Shown here piece by piece: positions 16,832-26,212 of a stretch of 64,000 bases of DNA. The DNA lies in NCBI RefSeq assembly GCF_004118285.1, contig NZ_SDHY01000001.1:1-64000 (forward strand), in the 5' to 3' direction. The translations under genes were made by a program, and so were the position numbers. This DNA comes from Aquirufa rosea. Lineage in GTDB: Bacteria > Bacteroidota > Bacteroidia > Cytophagales > Spirosomataceae. The notes under the pieces were generated by a model. The model worked only from the letters and a program-made list of their open reading frames with translations. It made no database searches and was not told the DNA's origin. Position 1 is the first letter of the stretch. Every line of letters begins with the position of its first letter.

Positions 16832-18445
16832 ATGCTGCAGGTGTCCAATGTTTCCCTACGATTTGGGAAAAGAGTATTATTCGAAGAAGTAAATATCAAA
16901 TTTACGGAAGGAAACTGTTATGGATTAATAGGCGCCAATGGTGCTGGTAAATCTACCTTTTTGAAAATTTTGTCTGGTGAAATTGAATCACAAACCGGAA
17001 GCGTGACCATGAATCCTGGTGAGCGGATGTCGATTTTAAAGCAAAATCACTTTGAATATGAAGAATTTCCTGTGCTTCAAACGGTGATTATGGGAAATAA
17101 GCGTCTTTATGATATCATGTTAGAGAAAGATGCTATTTACATGAAAGAGGATTTTACCGAAGAAGATGGGAATAAGGCAGCGGATTTAGAAGCAGAATTT
17201 GCCGAATTAAATGGTTGGGAGGCCGAATCGGAAGCTGCTACTTTATTAAGTGGATTGGGAATTAAAGAAGACATTCATTATTCATTATTAAAGGATATCA
17301 ATGGATCAGAGAAAGTAAAAGTACTTTTAGCGCAAGCATTGTTCGGTAATCCTGATATATTATTGTTGGATGAGCCTACCAACAACTTGGATATTGATTC
17401 CATCATGTGGTTAGAGGGTTATTTGCAAAATTTTAAAAATACGGTAATTGTGGTATCCCACGACCGTCACTTTTTGGATAATGTGTGTACTCATATTGCT
17501 GACCTAGATTTTGGAAAGATTCAACTCTATGGCGGAACGTATACTTTCTGGTATGAATCTTCTCAATTGGCGGCAAGACAACGCGCTGATCAGAACAAGA
17601 AAACGGATGAGAAAAGAAAAGAATTGGAAGAGTTTATCCGTCGCTTTTCTGCCAATGTGGCTAAATCAAAACAGGCTACCGCTCGTCAAAAAATGTTGGA
17701 TAAACTACAGGTGGAAGACATTAAGCCATCTTCTAGGAAATACCCATTCATTAATTTTAAACCTGAACGTGAAGCGGGTGACCAGTTATTGAGTGTAGAT
17801 AATTTGAGCTATGTTACTGAGGAAGGAATAACCCTTTTTTCAAACTTGTCTTTTACCATCAACAAGGGCGATAAAGTAGCCTTCTTAGCTAAAGATTCTT
17901 TGGCGATTACTGCGCTATTTGATGTGTTGATGGGAGAAAAAACAGCTTCTTCTGGAGAGTACAAATGGGGAGTAACCACTACACAGACTTATTTACCTAA
18001 TGATAATGCTTCTTATTTTAAGGATGATTCCTTGAATTTAGTTGATTGGCTACGTCAGTATTCCACGGAGAAAGATGAAAGTTTTATCCGCGGTTTCTTG
18101 GGTAGAATGTTATTCTCTGGCGATGAGGCATTGAAAAAATGTACGGTCATTTCAGGAGGGGAGAAACAACGTTGCATGTTTTCTAGAATGATGTTGTCAG
18201 GTGCCAATGTATTATTATTTGATGAACCCACCAATCACTTGGATTTGGAGTCTATTACTGCGTTAAATAATGGTATGGTTGAATTCCCAGGAACTATTCT
18301 GTTTACTTGCCATGACCATCAATTAACCAATACGGTTGCCAATCGTGTGATTGAATTAGGACCAAAATCGTATTTGGATAAATTGATGACTTACGATGAA
18401 TTTATTACAGACCCGGCTGTGAAAGCACAAAGAGCTGGATTATAA
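16832..18445 (+). CDS. ABC-F family ATPase (ribosome-associated type)
   Basis: Two ABC domains on one chain and no membrane part, as in EttA/YbiT-like translation factors; 537 residues from the ATG at 16832 (MLQVSNVSLRFGKR). NBD1 has an intact Walker A (GANGAGKST), Walker B DILLLDEPTNNLD, but a changed signature (INGSEK in place of LSGGE). NBD2 has an intact signature ISGGEKQR and Walker B, but its Walker A region reads VAFLAKDSLAITAL, lacking the GxxxxGK[ST] glycines and lysine. Thus one composite site looks competent and the other degenerate. The linker between domains (about residues 240-310) is charged, as in ABC-F proteins. Exact role, from translation factor to antibiotic protection, cannot be told. 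Confidence 0.9.
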   Translation: MLQVSNVSLRFGKRVLFEEVNIKFTEGNCYGLIGANGAGKSTFLKILSGEIESQTGSVTMNPGERMSILKQNHFEYEEFPVLQTVIMGNKRLYDIMLEKDAIYMKEDFTEEDGNKAADLEAEFAELNGWEAESEAATLLSGLGIKEDIHYSLLKDINGSEKVKVLLAQALFGNPDILLLDEPTNNLDIDSIMWLEGYLQNFKNTVIVVSHDRHFLDNVCTHIADLDFGKIQLYGGTYTFWYESSQLAARQRADQNKKTDEKRKELEEFIRRFSANVAKSKQATARQKMLDKLQVEDIKPSSRKYPFINFKPEREAGDQLLSVDNLSYVTEEGITLFSNLSFTINKGDKVAFLAKDSLAITALFDVLMGEKTASSGEYKWGVTTTQTYLPNDNASYFKDDSLNLVDWLRQYSTEKDESFIRGFLGRMLFSGDEALKKCTVISGGEKQRCMFSRMMLSGANVLLFDEPTNHLDLESITALNNGMVEFPGTILFTCHDHQLTNTVANRVIELGPKSYLDKLMTYDEFITDPAVKAQRAGL

Positions 18446-18463
18446 TTAATAAAGACAGGAATA

Positions 18464-18497
18464 AAAAAATGGTCAACTGTGATGTTGACCATTTTTT
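18464..18497. terminator. Bidirectional terminator between the ABC-F and Gfo/Idh genes
   Basis: AAAATGGTCAAC pairs with GTTGACCATTTT around a 7-base loop, with a T run on either strand. It serves both convergent genes. Confidence 0.85.
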
Positions 18498-18528
18498 ATG
18501 TTCTTTCGAAATAGAAATTTTAAGGTTA

Positions 18529-19920
18529 TTATTTCGATTTCTTTACTTTCATATTCAAAGCATCCCATTCAATTGGTTTACCAATTTCCACGGAAGTATT
18601 ACACAATACCGATGGTCCCGCAGCACGCAATCCAAAGGACGCATCCTCAAACACGGGCTTTCCAGTACGAATAGAGTCAAAGAAATTAGTAAAATGATCT
18701 AAACGATCATCATAACCTTGCGGGGCATTGAATTCTATTTCATCCAATACTTTCATCTTTCTATCATCTGGACTGTATTTGGCATTATATTCAGCCAACA
18801 TGGCCTCTTGCATGGCTTTAGGGAAACTTTCTAGTGAATCATATCCACCCATGGAGGCAACTTTAGCACGTTTGAAATGTTTGATTTTGATACCTCTGTT
18901 TTTGACTTCAATAACCCCTTCAGTGCCAATAAATCTAGAACCTTCACCACCACCAGCACCATCGGCTAGGTTTACTCTTGTCATGAATTGGAAGGCATTG
19001 TGATTTTCCGTTTTCCCGTAGGTCATGAAACCTGTCAATAAGTCATAGGCATCTCGACCATCCTTCCAGTAGTTTAATGCTCCTTGGGCATAAATTCTTT
19101 CAGGTCCTAGTGAATTGGTAACTGTATGTAAACCGGTCACATTATGCACAAATAAATCTCCCGCAACTCCCGTTCCATAGGCCTTGTAATTTCTCCAGCG
19201 GAAGAAACGTACAGGATCAAAAGCTACTTTAGGGGCATCTCCTAAAAAGCTATCCCAAGATATTGTTTGTAAACTAGCATCTGTTGGAATCGAATATTGC
19301 CAAGCTCCATTAGCGGAATTTCGGTCGGTATAGGCTTCTACATAAGTAATTTCCCCGATGATACCCTGCATGTAATATTTACGAGCCTCTTGAAATACTA
19401 CCGAGCTTGCTCGCTGTGAACCTACCTGTAACACTTTTCCACTAGCTTTTTGAGCTGCCACTACGGCCAAACCTTCTTCTACGTGGTGAACCATAGGTTT
19501 TTCACAATACACATGTTTACCAGCTTTTAAGGCATCTATGGTGATATGATCATGCCAATGGTCGCTGGTACAAACCAACACAGCATCGATATCTTTTTTA
19601 TCTAAAATTTCCTTGTAATTTCTTGTAACAAAGATGTCTTTACCCCATTTTTCTTTCGCCCGATCTAAACGACCTTGATATAAATCTGCTACAGCTACCA
19701 GTTCTACGCCTGGTACTTTAAGAGCCGTAGTCGTGTCGTAATGCCCTATGATTCCTGATCCAATTAGTCCAATACGAATCGTGTCATTCGGACTAACTTT
19801 AATCTTTTCCAGAATTTGAGTTAATGGGCGCTCATCTGCCCCTAATAATGGAATACCTCCCAATAATAATGAGGTACTGGCACTCAATGATTGAATGAAT
19901 TTTCGTCTACTTTTTTCCAT
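18529..19920 (-). CDS. Gfo/Idh/MocA family oxidoreductase, exported
   Basis: NAD(P)-binding oxidoreductase of 463 residues that probably acts on a sugar or glycan outside the cytoplasm. The N-terminus MEKSRRKFIQSLSASTSLLL is Tat-like (SRRKFI followed by a hydrophobic stretch). The Rossmann motif is IRIGLIGSGIIGHYDT, and the Gfo/Idh hallmark EKP appears in HVYCEKPMVHH. The C-terminal half has the beta-sheet domain with many aromatic residues. The substrate is not evident. It is bounded by terminators on both sides, so is probably transcribed alone. Confidence 0.88.
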   Translation of the reverse strand: MEKSRRKFIQSLSASTSLLLGGIPLLGADERPLTQILEKIKVSPNDTIRIGLIGSGIIGHYDTTTALKVPGVELVAVADLYQGRLDRAKEKWGKDIFVTRNYKEILDKKDIDAVLVCTSDHWHDHITIDALKAGKHVYCEKPMVHHVEEGLAVVAAQKASGKVLQVGSQRASSVVFQEARKYYMQGIIGEITYVEAYTDRNSANGAWQYSIPTDASLQTISWDSFLGDAPKVAFDPVRFFRWRNYKAYGTGVAGDLFVHNVTGLHTVTNSLGPERIYAQGALNYWKDGRDAYDLLTGFMTYGKTENHNAFQFMTRVNLADGAGGGEGSRFIGTEGVIEVKNRGIKIKHFKRAKVASMGGYDSLESFPKAMQEAMLAEYNAKYSPDDRKMKVLDEIEFNAPQGYDDRLDHFTNFFDSIRTGKPVFEDASFGLRAAGPSVLCNTSVEIGKPIEWDALNMKVKKSK

Positions 19921-19963
19921 TTTATGCAGCTTTTGTGTTTTCCAAATTACAAATTATCTGGAA

Positions 19964-20006
19964 ATAAAAAACCCTAATCTAACCTGTAAAGGAAAAATTA
20001 GGGTTT
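19964..20006 (-). terminator. Terminator of the GapN-type gene
   Basis: On the minus strand AACCCTAAT and ATTAGGGTT form a 9 bp stem with a long loop of 18 bases, followed by TTTTTTAT. It lies 19 bases past the stop of the dehydrogenase. Confidence 0.7.
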
Positions 20007-20024
20007 GAATTCAACAAATTTAGA

Positions 20025-21647
20025 TTACAGGATAAATCTAGTAGATAAGAAATTCGATTGTTGGTTTTCAACAATTTGGTTCACAATATCCTTGTTGGCT
20101 TGAGTAGCTTTGGTGGCTACCACAGTTCTGATGGAGAAGGAGCGAAGCGCTGCCGTTACCGAAAGTGTTCCCTCTGCTGAATCTTTACGTCCTGTGAATG
20201 GGAATGAATCCGGTCCACGTTGACATTGCGCATTGATGTTGACACGAGAAACCTGATTAACTGTTTCATCGATCAAGGCAGAGATCTGATTCGGGTCTGT
20301 TCCAAAAATCGCTACCTGCTGGCCATGTGATGATTCATGAATATAATCGATTGGTACATTGATGTCATCAAAAGGCACCACGGGTACTACCGGTCCGAAT
20401 TGCTCCTCAGACCATACTTTCATCTTTTTGTTAACTGGATAAAGTAAGGCAGGGAAAAACAAGGACTTGGCATTTTCACCACCATGCTTATTTAGTACCT
20501 TGGCGCCATGTAATTTGGCATCTTCAATCAACTCTTTCAAATAGGCTGGCTTATTGGGTTCTGGAAGAGGGGTAATTTGTACTCCAGGATCCCAAACCAT
20601 ACCTACTTTAATGGCTTCAATTTTCTCAGCTAGGCCTTTATTAAATGCTTCTGCTAAGCTGCTATGTACAAAAATGATTTTGATAGCAGTGCAGCGTTGC
20701 CCATTGAAGGATAAGGAGCCCAATAAACATTCATTGATCGCGTTATCTAATTGTGCGCTCTCTGTCACAATAGCCGCATTTTTAGCATCCAAACCTAAAA
20801 TGGCTCGTAAACGATTCACTTTTGGGTGCATTTTCTTCAATTTGTCGGCCACCTTAGAGGAACCAATTAAAGTCAACACATCAATTTTTCCTGATTCCAT
20901 TAATTGTGGAATAATGGAGTTTCCTCGGCCATACAAGGTGTTAATTACACCTGGAGGAAAGGATTCTCTGAAAGCTTCAAGCAATGGATAGTGTAATAAG
21001 GTACCGTGTTTAGGTGGTTTGAATAATACCGTATTACCCATAATTAGGGCTGGAATCAAAGTGGTGAAGGTCTCATTTAATGGGTAATTAAATGGTCCCA
21101 TACATAATACCACGCCTAATGGTGAACGACGAACCTGACCGATGATTCCCTCTTCAATTAAAAAAGTAGAGGAATTTCTATCGATGTCCTTTAAAGCACC
21201 TATCGTATCATAAATATATTGTACGGTTCTGTCAAATTCCTTTTGTGAATCGGTCAATGATTTACCGATTTCCCACATTAATAATTTAACAACCTCGTCA
21301 CGCTTCAAAATCATCTTTTGTGTGAATTTTTCCACACATTCTATGCGCTTGTCAACAGACATAGATGGCCATTCTCCTCGACCATTGGAATAGGCTTTTA
21401 CTCCTGCATACAATACTTCCATAGCGTCAGTAGCATCGGTTATAGGGTAGGAGCCAATTCTTTTGGGTTCAAATCCTTTTTCAGACTTTACGTAAATGGG
21501 AGACCAGACATCTTGTGTCTTGCCTTTCCACTGACGCATTTCACCATTGACTAAATATTCTCTTTGTTCGATTGGTTTTACCAAATCATATTCTTTCGGA
21601 ATTTCACCTTCTTTTGGAAACAGTTTTTCTAATTCACTCGATTGCAT
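20025..21647 (-). CDS. gapN: NADP-dependent glyceraldehyde-3-phosphate dehydrogenase, GapN type
   Basis: Aldehyde dehydrogenase superfamily enzyme; the probable reaction is non-phosphorylating oxidation of glyceraldehyde 3-phosphate to 3-phosphoglycerate with NADP. The catalytic cysteine is in SFNGQRCTAIK (the GapN-like form GQRCTA), the oxyanion/glycine motif in VLTLIGSSKVADKL, and LGVVLCMGPFNYPLNET binds cofactor. At 540 residues it is longer than the roughly 475-500 of classic GapN, with extra N-terminal sequence. A generic aldehyde dehydrogenase is the alternative. Single gene with its own terminator. Confidence 0.8.
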   Translation of the reverse strand: MQSSELEKLFPKEGEIPKEYDLVKPIEQREYLVNGEMRQWKGKTQDVWSPIYVKSEKGFEPKRIGSYPITDATDAMEVLYAGVKAYSNGRGEWPSMSVDKRIECVEKFTQKMILKRDEVVKLLMWEIGKSLTDSQKEFDRTVQYIYDTIGALKDIDRNSSTFLIEEGIIGQVRRSPLGVVLCMGPFNYPLNETFTTLIPALIMGNTVLFKPPKHGTLLHYPLLEAFRESFPPGVINTLYGRGNSIIPQLMESGKIDVLTLIGSSKVADKLKKMHPKVNRLRAILGLDAKNAAIVTESAQLDNAINECLLGSLSFNGQRCTAIKIIFVHSSLAEAFNKGLAEKIEAIKVGMVWDPGVQITPLPEPNKPAYLKELIEDAKLHGAKVLNKHGGENAKSLFFPALLYPVNKKMKVWSEEQFGPVVPVVPFDDINVPIDYIHESSHGQQVAIFGTDPNQISALIDETVNQVSRVNINAQCQRGPDSFPFTGRKDSAEGTLSVTAALRSFSIRTVVATKATQANKDIVNQIVENQQSNFLSTRFIL

Positions 21648-21685
21648 AGGTTGTATTTTTATGGTCGCAAATTTCAGCTATTTGA

Positions 21686-21724
21686 ACTATTCAAAGAATT
21701 CGTGGCACGTATTATTTGAATAGT
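21686..21724. repeat. Inverted repeat upstream of the GapN-type gene
   Basis: ACTATTCAAA (21686-21695) and TTTGAATAGT (21715-21724) are perfect 10 bp inverted repeats separated by 19 bp, within the promoter region of the minus-strand dehydrogenase (ATG at 21647). It may be a regulator site or an RNA hairpin. There is no run of T, so it is not a normal terminator. Confidence 0.45.
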
Positions 21725-21764
21725 CATACTATTTTATCAAATTTTTATAAAAAATCTAAAATAG

Positions 21765-21956
21765 CTAGGAATTAATTGTTGAATTCAAGGGATATTTTCT
21801 TCTTATCCGATTGATCTGAAATCGCTTTTGATCTGTAAAACTGACTTCATGCAGCTGATTAAATTCATAAAGCCAAGTAGAATAGAGGTCGATGTCATTG
21901 GTTTTAAAAGCCAACTCATCTATTTTTTTACTGATTAAATAGGTTTCAAAATCCAT
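21765..21956 (-). CDS. Small conserved-looking protein, 63 residues
   Basis: Function not recognised. The sequence starts MDFETYLISKKIDELAF and ends with a basic stretch (QINRIRRKYPLN); I recall similar short proteins with KKID and IRRKY patterns in other Bacteroidota, which supports a real gene. It has no membrane segment or signal. Its start overlaps the end of the MFS gene by 11 bases, so it is the last gene of the queA-ispD-RND-MFS run. Confidence 0.7.
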   Translation of the reverse strand: MDFETYLISKKIDELAFKTNDIDLYSTWLYEFNQLHEVSFTDQKRFQINRIRRKYPLNSTINS

Positions 21957-23130
21957 GTTGTGTCCAGTTTTTCCGGAAGCTCAATAGTAAGACTAATGCA
22001 ATACTAGCTAATAATCCGGCTATGAAAAAGGGTATTGGGATCATTTGGCTAATTCCTTGATACATATATCCTGATAAAAAGGCTCCAATACCTATTCCCA
22101 TTTCCAAAGCAATATACATGGTCGCCATAGCACGTCCCATGTGATTTTTATGTGCCAGATCGGTAGTCCAGGCAGCCAAGGTAGGAGTGGAGAAGCCCCA
22201 AGAAATTCCATATAGAATGGCTGAAATGACCAATGTAATGGCTGAGGCAGGAAGTGCCAATAAAAACATGCCAGCTAATAAAAATATGCAAGAAATGATT
22301 AAAACGGGAATTCGGCCATATTTGTCAGAACTTTTGGCAAAGAAAAAGCGGACAAAAATGGAAGCAATCGTATAAATGGTAAAATACAGTCCCTTGTTGT
22401 GCCAACCCACTAGTTTGGTTGTATCTGGAAGTAATGTCACAACTACCCCTGAAGAAAAAGCCATTAAAATCATGATGATGAAAACGGGCGCAATCTTTGG
22501 TTCAAAGACATCTTTCCAATTGATTTTAAATAATTTCAAAGAAAATCGACTCTTCATACTTTTGGGAAGAGTTTCTTCTAATCGCATTAAGATCACTATG
22601 GATGCCAAAGCAAACAGGGAAGAAACATAAAACATGACATCTAATCCCATAAAATTGGCTAATCCTGATCCAATACTTGGGCCTATGGACATCCCCGTAG
22701 CAGTAAAAATACCCAATGTTCCTTGTGCCTCTCCTCTACGGTGTTCCGGAATAATGTCTGCTACATAAGCAGAAGTGGCTGTTGGTTTGGTGCCAGTCGA
22801 CATGCCATGTACAAATCTCAATAATAAAAAGGCGTGTACCGAATGCACCAAGGGATAAATTCCTCCACAAATAAAACAGACGATAGAACCAAAGGCCATG
22901 ACAGGAACCCTACCAATATGGTCCGTTAATTTACCAGAGAAAGGTCTACTTAAGCCCGCGGTTAAGGTAAACAAGGCAATGATATAGCCAATGTATTCAC
23001 TACCTCCCATGGCTGCCAAATAATCTGGTAGTTCAGGGATAATCATAGAAAAACTAGCCGCAAACAAGAAATTACTGGTACAAAGTAGCCAAAAAGGAAT
23101 CGTATAGATTTTTTCTTCCTTGATTACCAT
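21946..23130 (-). CDS. MFS transporter
   Basis: 12-segment major facilitator, 394 residues from the ATG at 23130, 1 base after the RND gene stop; a start at 23148 would overlap it. Motif A is visible as GKLTDHIGRVPVM in the first half and SDKYGRIPV in the second; ATGMSIGPSIGSGLA resembles motif C of drug/H+ antiporters. The substrate is unknown. Its place after an RND-type gene suggests export of a lipid or drug-like compound, which is inference only. Confidence 0.9.
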   Translation of the reverse strand: MVIKEEKIYTIPFWLLCTSNFLFAASFSMIIPELPDYLAAMGGSEYIGYIIALFTLTAGLSRPFSGKLTDHIGRVPVMAFGSIVCFICGGIYPLVHSVHAFLLLRFVHGMSTGTKPTATSAYVADIIPEHRRGEAQGTLGIFTATGMSIGPSIGSGLANFMGLDVMFYVSSLFALASIVILMRLEETLPKSMKSRFSLKLFKINWKDVFEPKIAPVFIIMILMAFSSGVVVTLLPDTTKLVGWHNKGLYFTIYTIASIFVRFFFAKSSDKYGRIPVLIISCIFLLAGMFLLALPASAITLVISAILYGISWGFSTPTLAAWTTDLAHKNHMGRAMATMYIALEMGIGIGAFLSGYMYQGISQMIPIPFFIAGLLASIALVLLLSFRKNWTQHGF

Positions 23131-23131
23131 G

Positions 23132-25504
23132 CTAAATTTCCTCCTCAATTATTGAGTTAATTTCATTTTTGTTTAAACCCATTAAAAAGGCTGGAAGTAG
23201 AATTAAATTACAAATCATAGCCATTAGTAGCGTGATGGAAACTAAAATCCCCAAGGCCTGAGTTCCCTTGAAAGTAGAGGCCGTAAAAATAAAAAATCCA
23301 AAAAATAGAATCATGGCCGTATAAAACATCGAAACTCCCGTTTTTTGAATGGTGATTTGTACGGCTTTTTTAACGTTCATTTCATGCTTCAACCATTCCT
23401 CTTTATATCGAGTTAAAAAGTAAATGGTCCCATCGCTTGAAATACCAAAGGCAATGGAAAAGATAAGAATGGTACTCGGCTTTAATGCAATATCAAAATA
23501 GCCCATAATTCCAGCCGTAATAATCAGTGGAATTAGACTAGGTAAGGTTGATATGATAACCATCTTCCAAGACCTAAATAAAAAGGCCATTAGTAGGCAA
23601 ATCAGTACTATCGCAGTAATGGTACTCTCAATTAAATTAGTCTGTAAATATTCCGTATTGAATGAATTGATAACAGAATTCCCCGTCACATCTGCCTGAT
23701 AAGCTTTAGGATTATCTTTGGCCAAAATTTCACCTGTTTCGGGATCAGTTCTAAATATACTATCAATTTTTGGCTGCAGAATAGTGTATAACTCTTTCGT
23801 TCTAACCGTACCAGCATCTGCCATTTGATAGGAAATTCTTGTGTGTTGCCTATCCTTATCAATAAATCCAGCAAATAGATTGGATTTGCCAGATAAACTG
23901 GATTGGAAATCTTTTAACTTATTTAATTCATCGATGCCCGGCAACACATAATACTTGGGATCTCCTCCACGATAGACTTGGTATAAGTATTTGGTAGCTG
24001 TCAAAATGGAAAGTCCAGAGGTAAATTCTGGGTATTGGGTCATGAGCTTTTCCGTCCTTTTTATTTTGGATAATATTTCTGGACTTAAGGCTTTTCCGGG
24101 AGTTTGGGCATCTACCGAGATTTCAAATGGAATAATACCATGAAAATGTTTCTCTATAAATTTCAAATCGGTATATATAGCGTTTTCTCTGGGTAAATCA
24201 TCGACTATAAATCCAATGGCCTTTATTTTCAGTAAGCCATTGACAGAAATAATTAATAATACAACAACGGTAGTATAAATATATTTTCTGTGAAAGAAAA
24301 CCCAATTCTCTACCCTCAATAAAAAAGTATTTACGCGTTTGGATTCAAAATGAGCCAAATCTTTGGCTTGAGGTGGGGCTTGAAAACTAAAGAAAATTGG
24401 GATCAATAATAATGACAAAACAAAGGTTATCATCACGTTCAAAGAGGCCACTATCCCAAATTCAACCAAAAGTCCAGAACCGGTAAAACTAAATACACCA
24501 AAGCCAATAGATGTAGTTAAATTGGCTAAAAAAAGCGTTCTGCCCACTTTGGATGCACTCTCTTTGAGTGAGAACAATTTGTCCTGTGTTTGTATATAGG
24601 TTTCATGGTATTTGTTTAAAAGGAAAATGACATTGGGAATACCTATGACAACAATCAATGGAGGTATTAAACCCGATAGTAAGGTTATTTTAAAGCCCAG
24701 TAAAACGATGGTGGCCAAGGAGGCAAGTATTCCAATGATAATGACAACCAAAGCGAAAAAAACGACTTTGATTGATCTAAAAAAGAAGAGTAAAATGAGG
24801 GAGGTTACCAAGATCGCCAATCCTAAAAAGATCATCAATTCTTTGGTCACTTGAGAGGTATATTCCGTACGAATAAAGGGCATTCCTGAATAATGAATCT
24901 CTCTCTTAGTCTTTAGTCGATACTCATCACCTAATTGTTTGATTTTTTTAACTAAAGTAATTCTACCTTTATCATTGATGGTTTTTTGGTCGAAAGTGAT
25001 CAATAATAAGTGTACTCGGTAATTATCCGTGTATAAAAAATTAGTAAAAATAGGAAGTTTCCCCAATTTGCTTTTTAGGCTATCTAGTCTTGCTTGAGTG
25101 GTTGGCAAGCTGGCATCCCATATAGTTCTCGTTTTGAATTTTTTGTCCAGGCTATCAATGTAAACTTCGGGCAAATTAGGTAAGGACAATATGTTTTTAA
25201 TGCCCGATTGTTGTTTGATTTGTTCGCTTAGATTTTTCCAGGCATCAAATTCTTTGGGCGTAAAAAGGTCTGGGTTATCTAATCCAATAACCATCACATT
25301 TCCGTCTTCACCGTATTTTTTCTTGAAGTTTTCGTAAAGTTGAAAACGAGAGTCTGACTTAGGTAGAATTTTAGCTAATTCATAACTTAATTGTATTTGA
25401 ATAGCTGTATATATCAATCCGACTGTGGCTACAGCTAAGAAAATTAAAATAGCAATTTTGTGTTTTAAAATATTGGATCCAATCCAATCCCAGGCATTTT
25501 TCAT
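23132..25504 (-). CDS. RND/MMPL family transporter
   Basis: 790-residue inner-membrane protein with two repeats, each one membrane helix, a large periplasmic loop and five more helices. The first block of helices is at about residues 230-370 and the second at about 625-775, as in MmpL/HpnN-like lipid exporters and sterol-sensing domain proteins. Conserved motifs include GIPNVIFLLNKYHE and FGISSDGTIYFLTRYKEE (the position of proton-relay residues). No adaptor or outer-membrane partner is beside it. Overlaps ispD by 4 bases (ATGA), so translationally coupled. Inference: it may move an isoprenoid- or lipid-type product. Confidence 0.9.
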   Translation of the reverse strand: MKNAWDWIGSNILKHKIAILIFLAVATVGLIYTAIQIQLSYELAKILPKSDSRFQLYENFKKKYGEDGNVMVIGLDNPDLFTPKEFDAWKNLSEQIKQQSGIKNILSLPNLPEVYIDSLDKKFKTRTIWDASLPTTQARLDSLKSKLGKLPIFTNFLYTDNYRVHLLLITFDQKTINDKGRITLVKKIKQLGDEYRLKTKREIHYSGMPFIRTEYTSQVTKELMIFLGLAILVTSLILLFFFRSIKVVFFALVVIIIGILASLATIVLLGFKITLLSGLIPPLIVVIGIPNVIFLLNKYHETYIQTQDKLFSLKESASKVGRTLFLANLTTSIGFGVFSFTGSGLLVEFGIVASLNVMITFVLSLLLIPIFFSFQAPPQAKDLAHFESKRVNTFLLRVENWVFFHRKYIYTTVVVLLIISVNGLLKIKAIGFIVDDLPRENAIYTDLKFIEKHFHGIIPFEISVDAQTPGKALSPEILSKIKRTEKLMTQYPEFTSGLSILTATKYLYQVYRGGDPKYYVLPGIDELNKLKDFQSSLSGKSNLFAGFIDKDRQHTRISYQMADAGTVRTKELYTILQPKIDSIFRTDPETGEILAKDNPKAYQADVTGNSVINSFNTEYLQTNLIESTITAIVLICLLMAFLFRSWKMVIISTLPSLIPLIITAGIMGYFDIALKPSTILIFSIAFGISSDGTIYFLTRYKEEWLKHEMNVKKAVQITIQKTGVSMFYTAMILFFGFFIFTASTFKGTQALGILVSITLLMAMICNLILLPAFLMGLNKNEINSIIEEEI

Positions 25505-26196
25505 GATTCAATGGTTGACTTCAGAGCTTCTGCTATTAGCAGATCCTCTGGTGTAGTAATTTTAATATTGGAATAACTTCCTTCTACCAATTGGATGATT
25601 ATGCCTAATTGTTCCACTACACTAGCATCATCCGTAAAATAATCCTGGTAGTCTTGTTCATAAGCTTTTCGTAGAAGCGATATCTCAAAAACCTGTGGAG
25701 TCTGAATGATTTTAATGTGTTCCCTGTTTAAGGATATATACGTGTTATCGGTTTCATCCCATTGACGAATGGAATCTTTGCTGGATACAGCCAAAATAGC
25801 ATTTCCAAATTTTTCGGCATGATGAAATGCAGCCTGAATGCTAGCAATAGAGACTAAGGGTCTTACTCCATCATGGATGGCCACCAAGCATTTTGTATAT
25901 GATGGAATGGCCTGAATGCCTTGCAGACTAGAATGAAAGCGAGTAGCTCCTCCAGGAATTAATTGATGAGGACAATTTTCCAATATCTCAGGATGTTCTT
26001 GGCAAAGGCTCTGCCAAAAAGAAAATTGATCTTCAGGAAGAACAAGAATCAATTCAATGTCCGAATAGGCTTTTTTGAACTGACGTAAAGTGTGATATAA
26101 AATAGGTTTGCCTTGAAGTAACAAAAATTGTTTTGGAACGGCACTTTTCATTCGCTGTCCAGTACCTCCCGCAACAATAATGGCATATTTCTTCAA
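25501..26196 (-). CDS. ispD: 2-C-methyl-D-erythritol 4-phosphate cytidylyltransferase
   Basis: MEP pathway of isoprenoid synthesis: MEP plus CTP gives CDP-methylerythritol. 231 residues. The N-terminal nucleotide-binding loop reads AIIVAGGTGQRMKSAVPKQF, HDGVRPLVS holds the conserved HDGARP-like motif, and TDDASVVEQLG the C-terminal TDDxSVVE motif. 16 bases downstream of queA and overlapping the RND gene. Confidence 0.96.
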   Translation of the reverse strand: MKKYAIIVAGGTGQRMKSAVPKQFLLLQGKPILYHTLRQFKKAYSDIELILVLPEDQFSFWQSLCQEHPEILENCPHQLIPGGATRFHSSLQGIQAIPSYTKCLVAIHDGVRPLVSIASIQAAFHHAEKFGNAILAVSSKDSIRQWDETDNTYISLNREHIKIIQTPQVFEISLLRKAYEQDYQDYFTDDASVVEQLGIIIQLVEGSYSNIKITTPEDLLIAEALKSTIES

Positions 26197-26212
26197 AACA
26201 AACCCTTTTTAA

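Noticed and set aside
20554-20991. A 145-codon plus-strand frame inside the GapN-type gene
   Set aside because: It is antisense to well conserved dehydrogenase sequence and has no protein-like features of its own.
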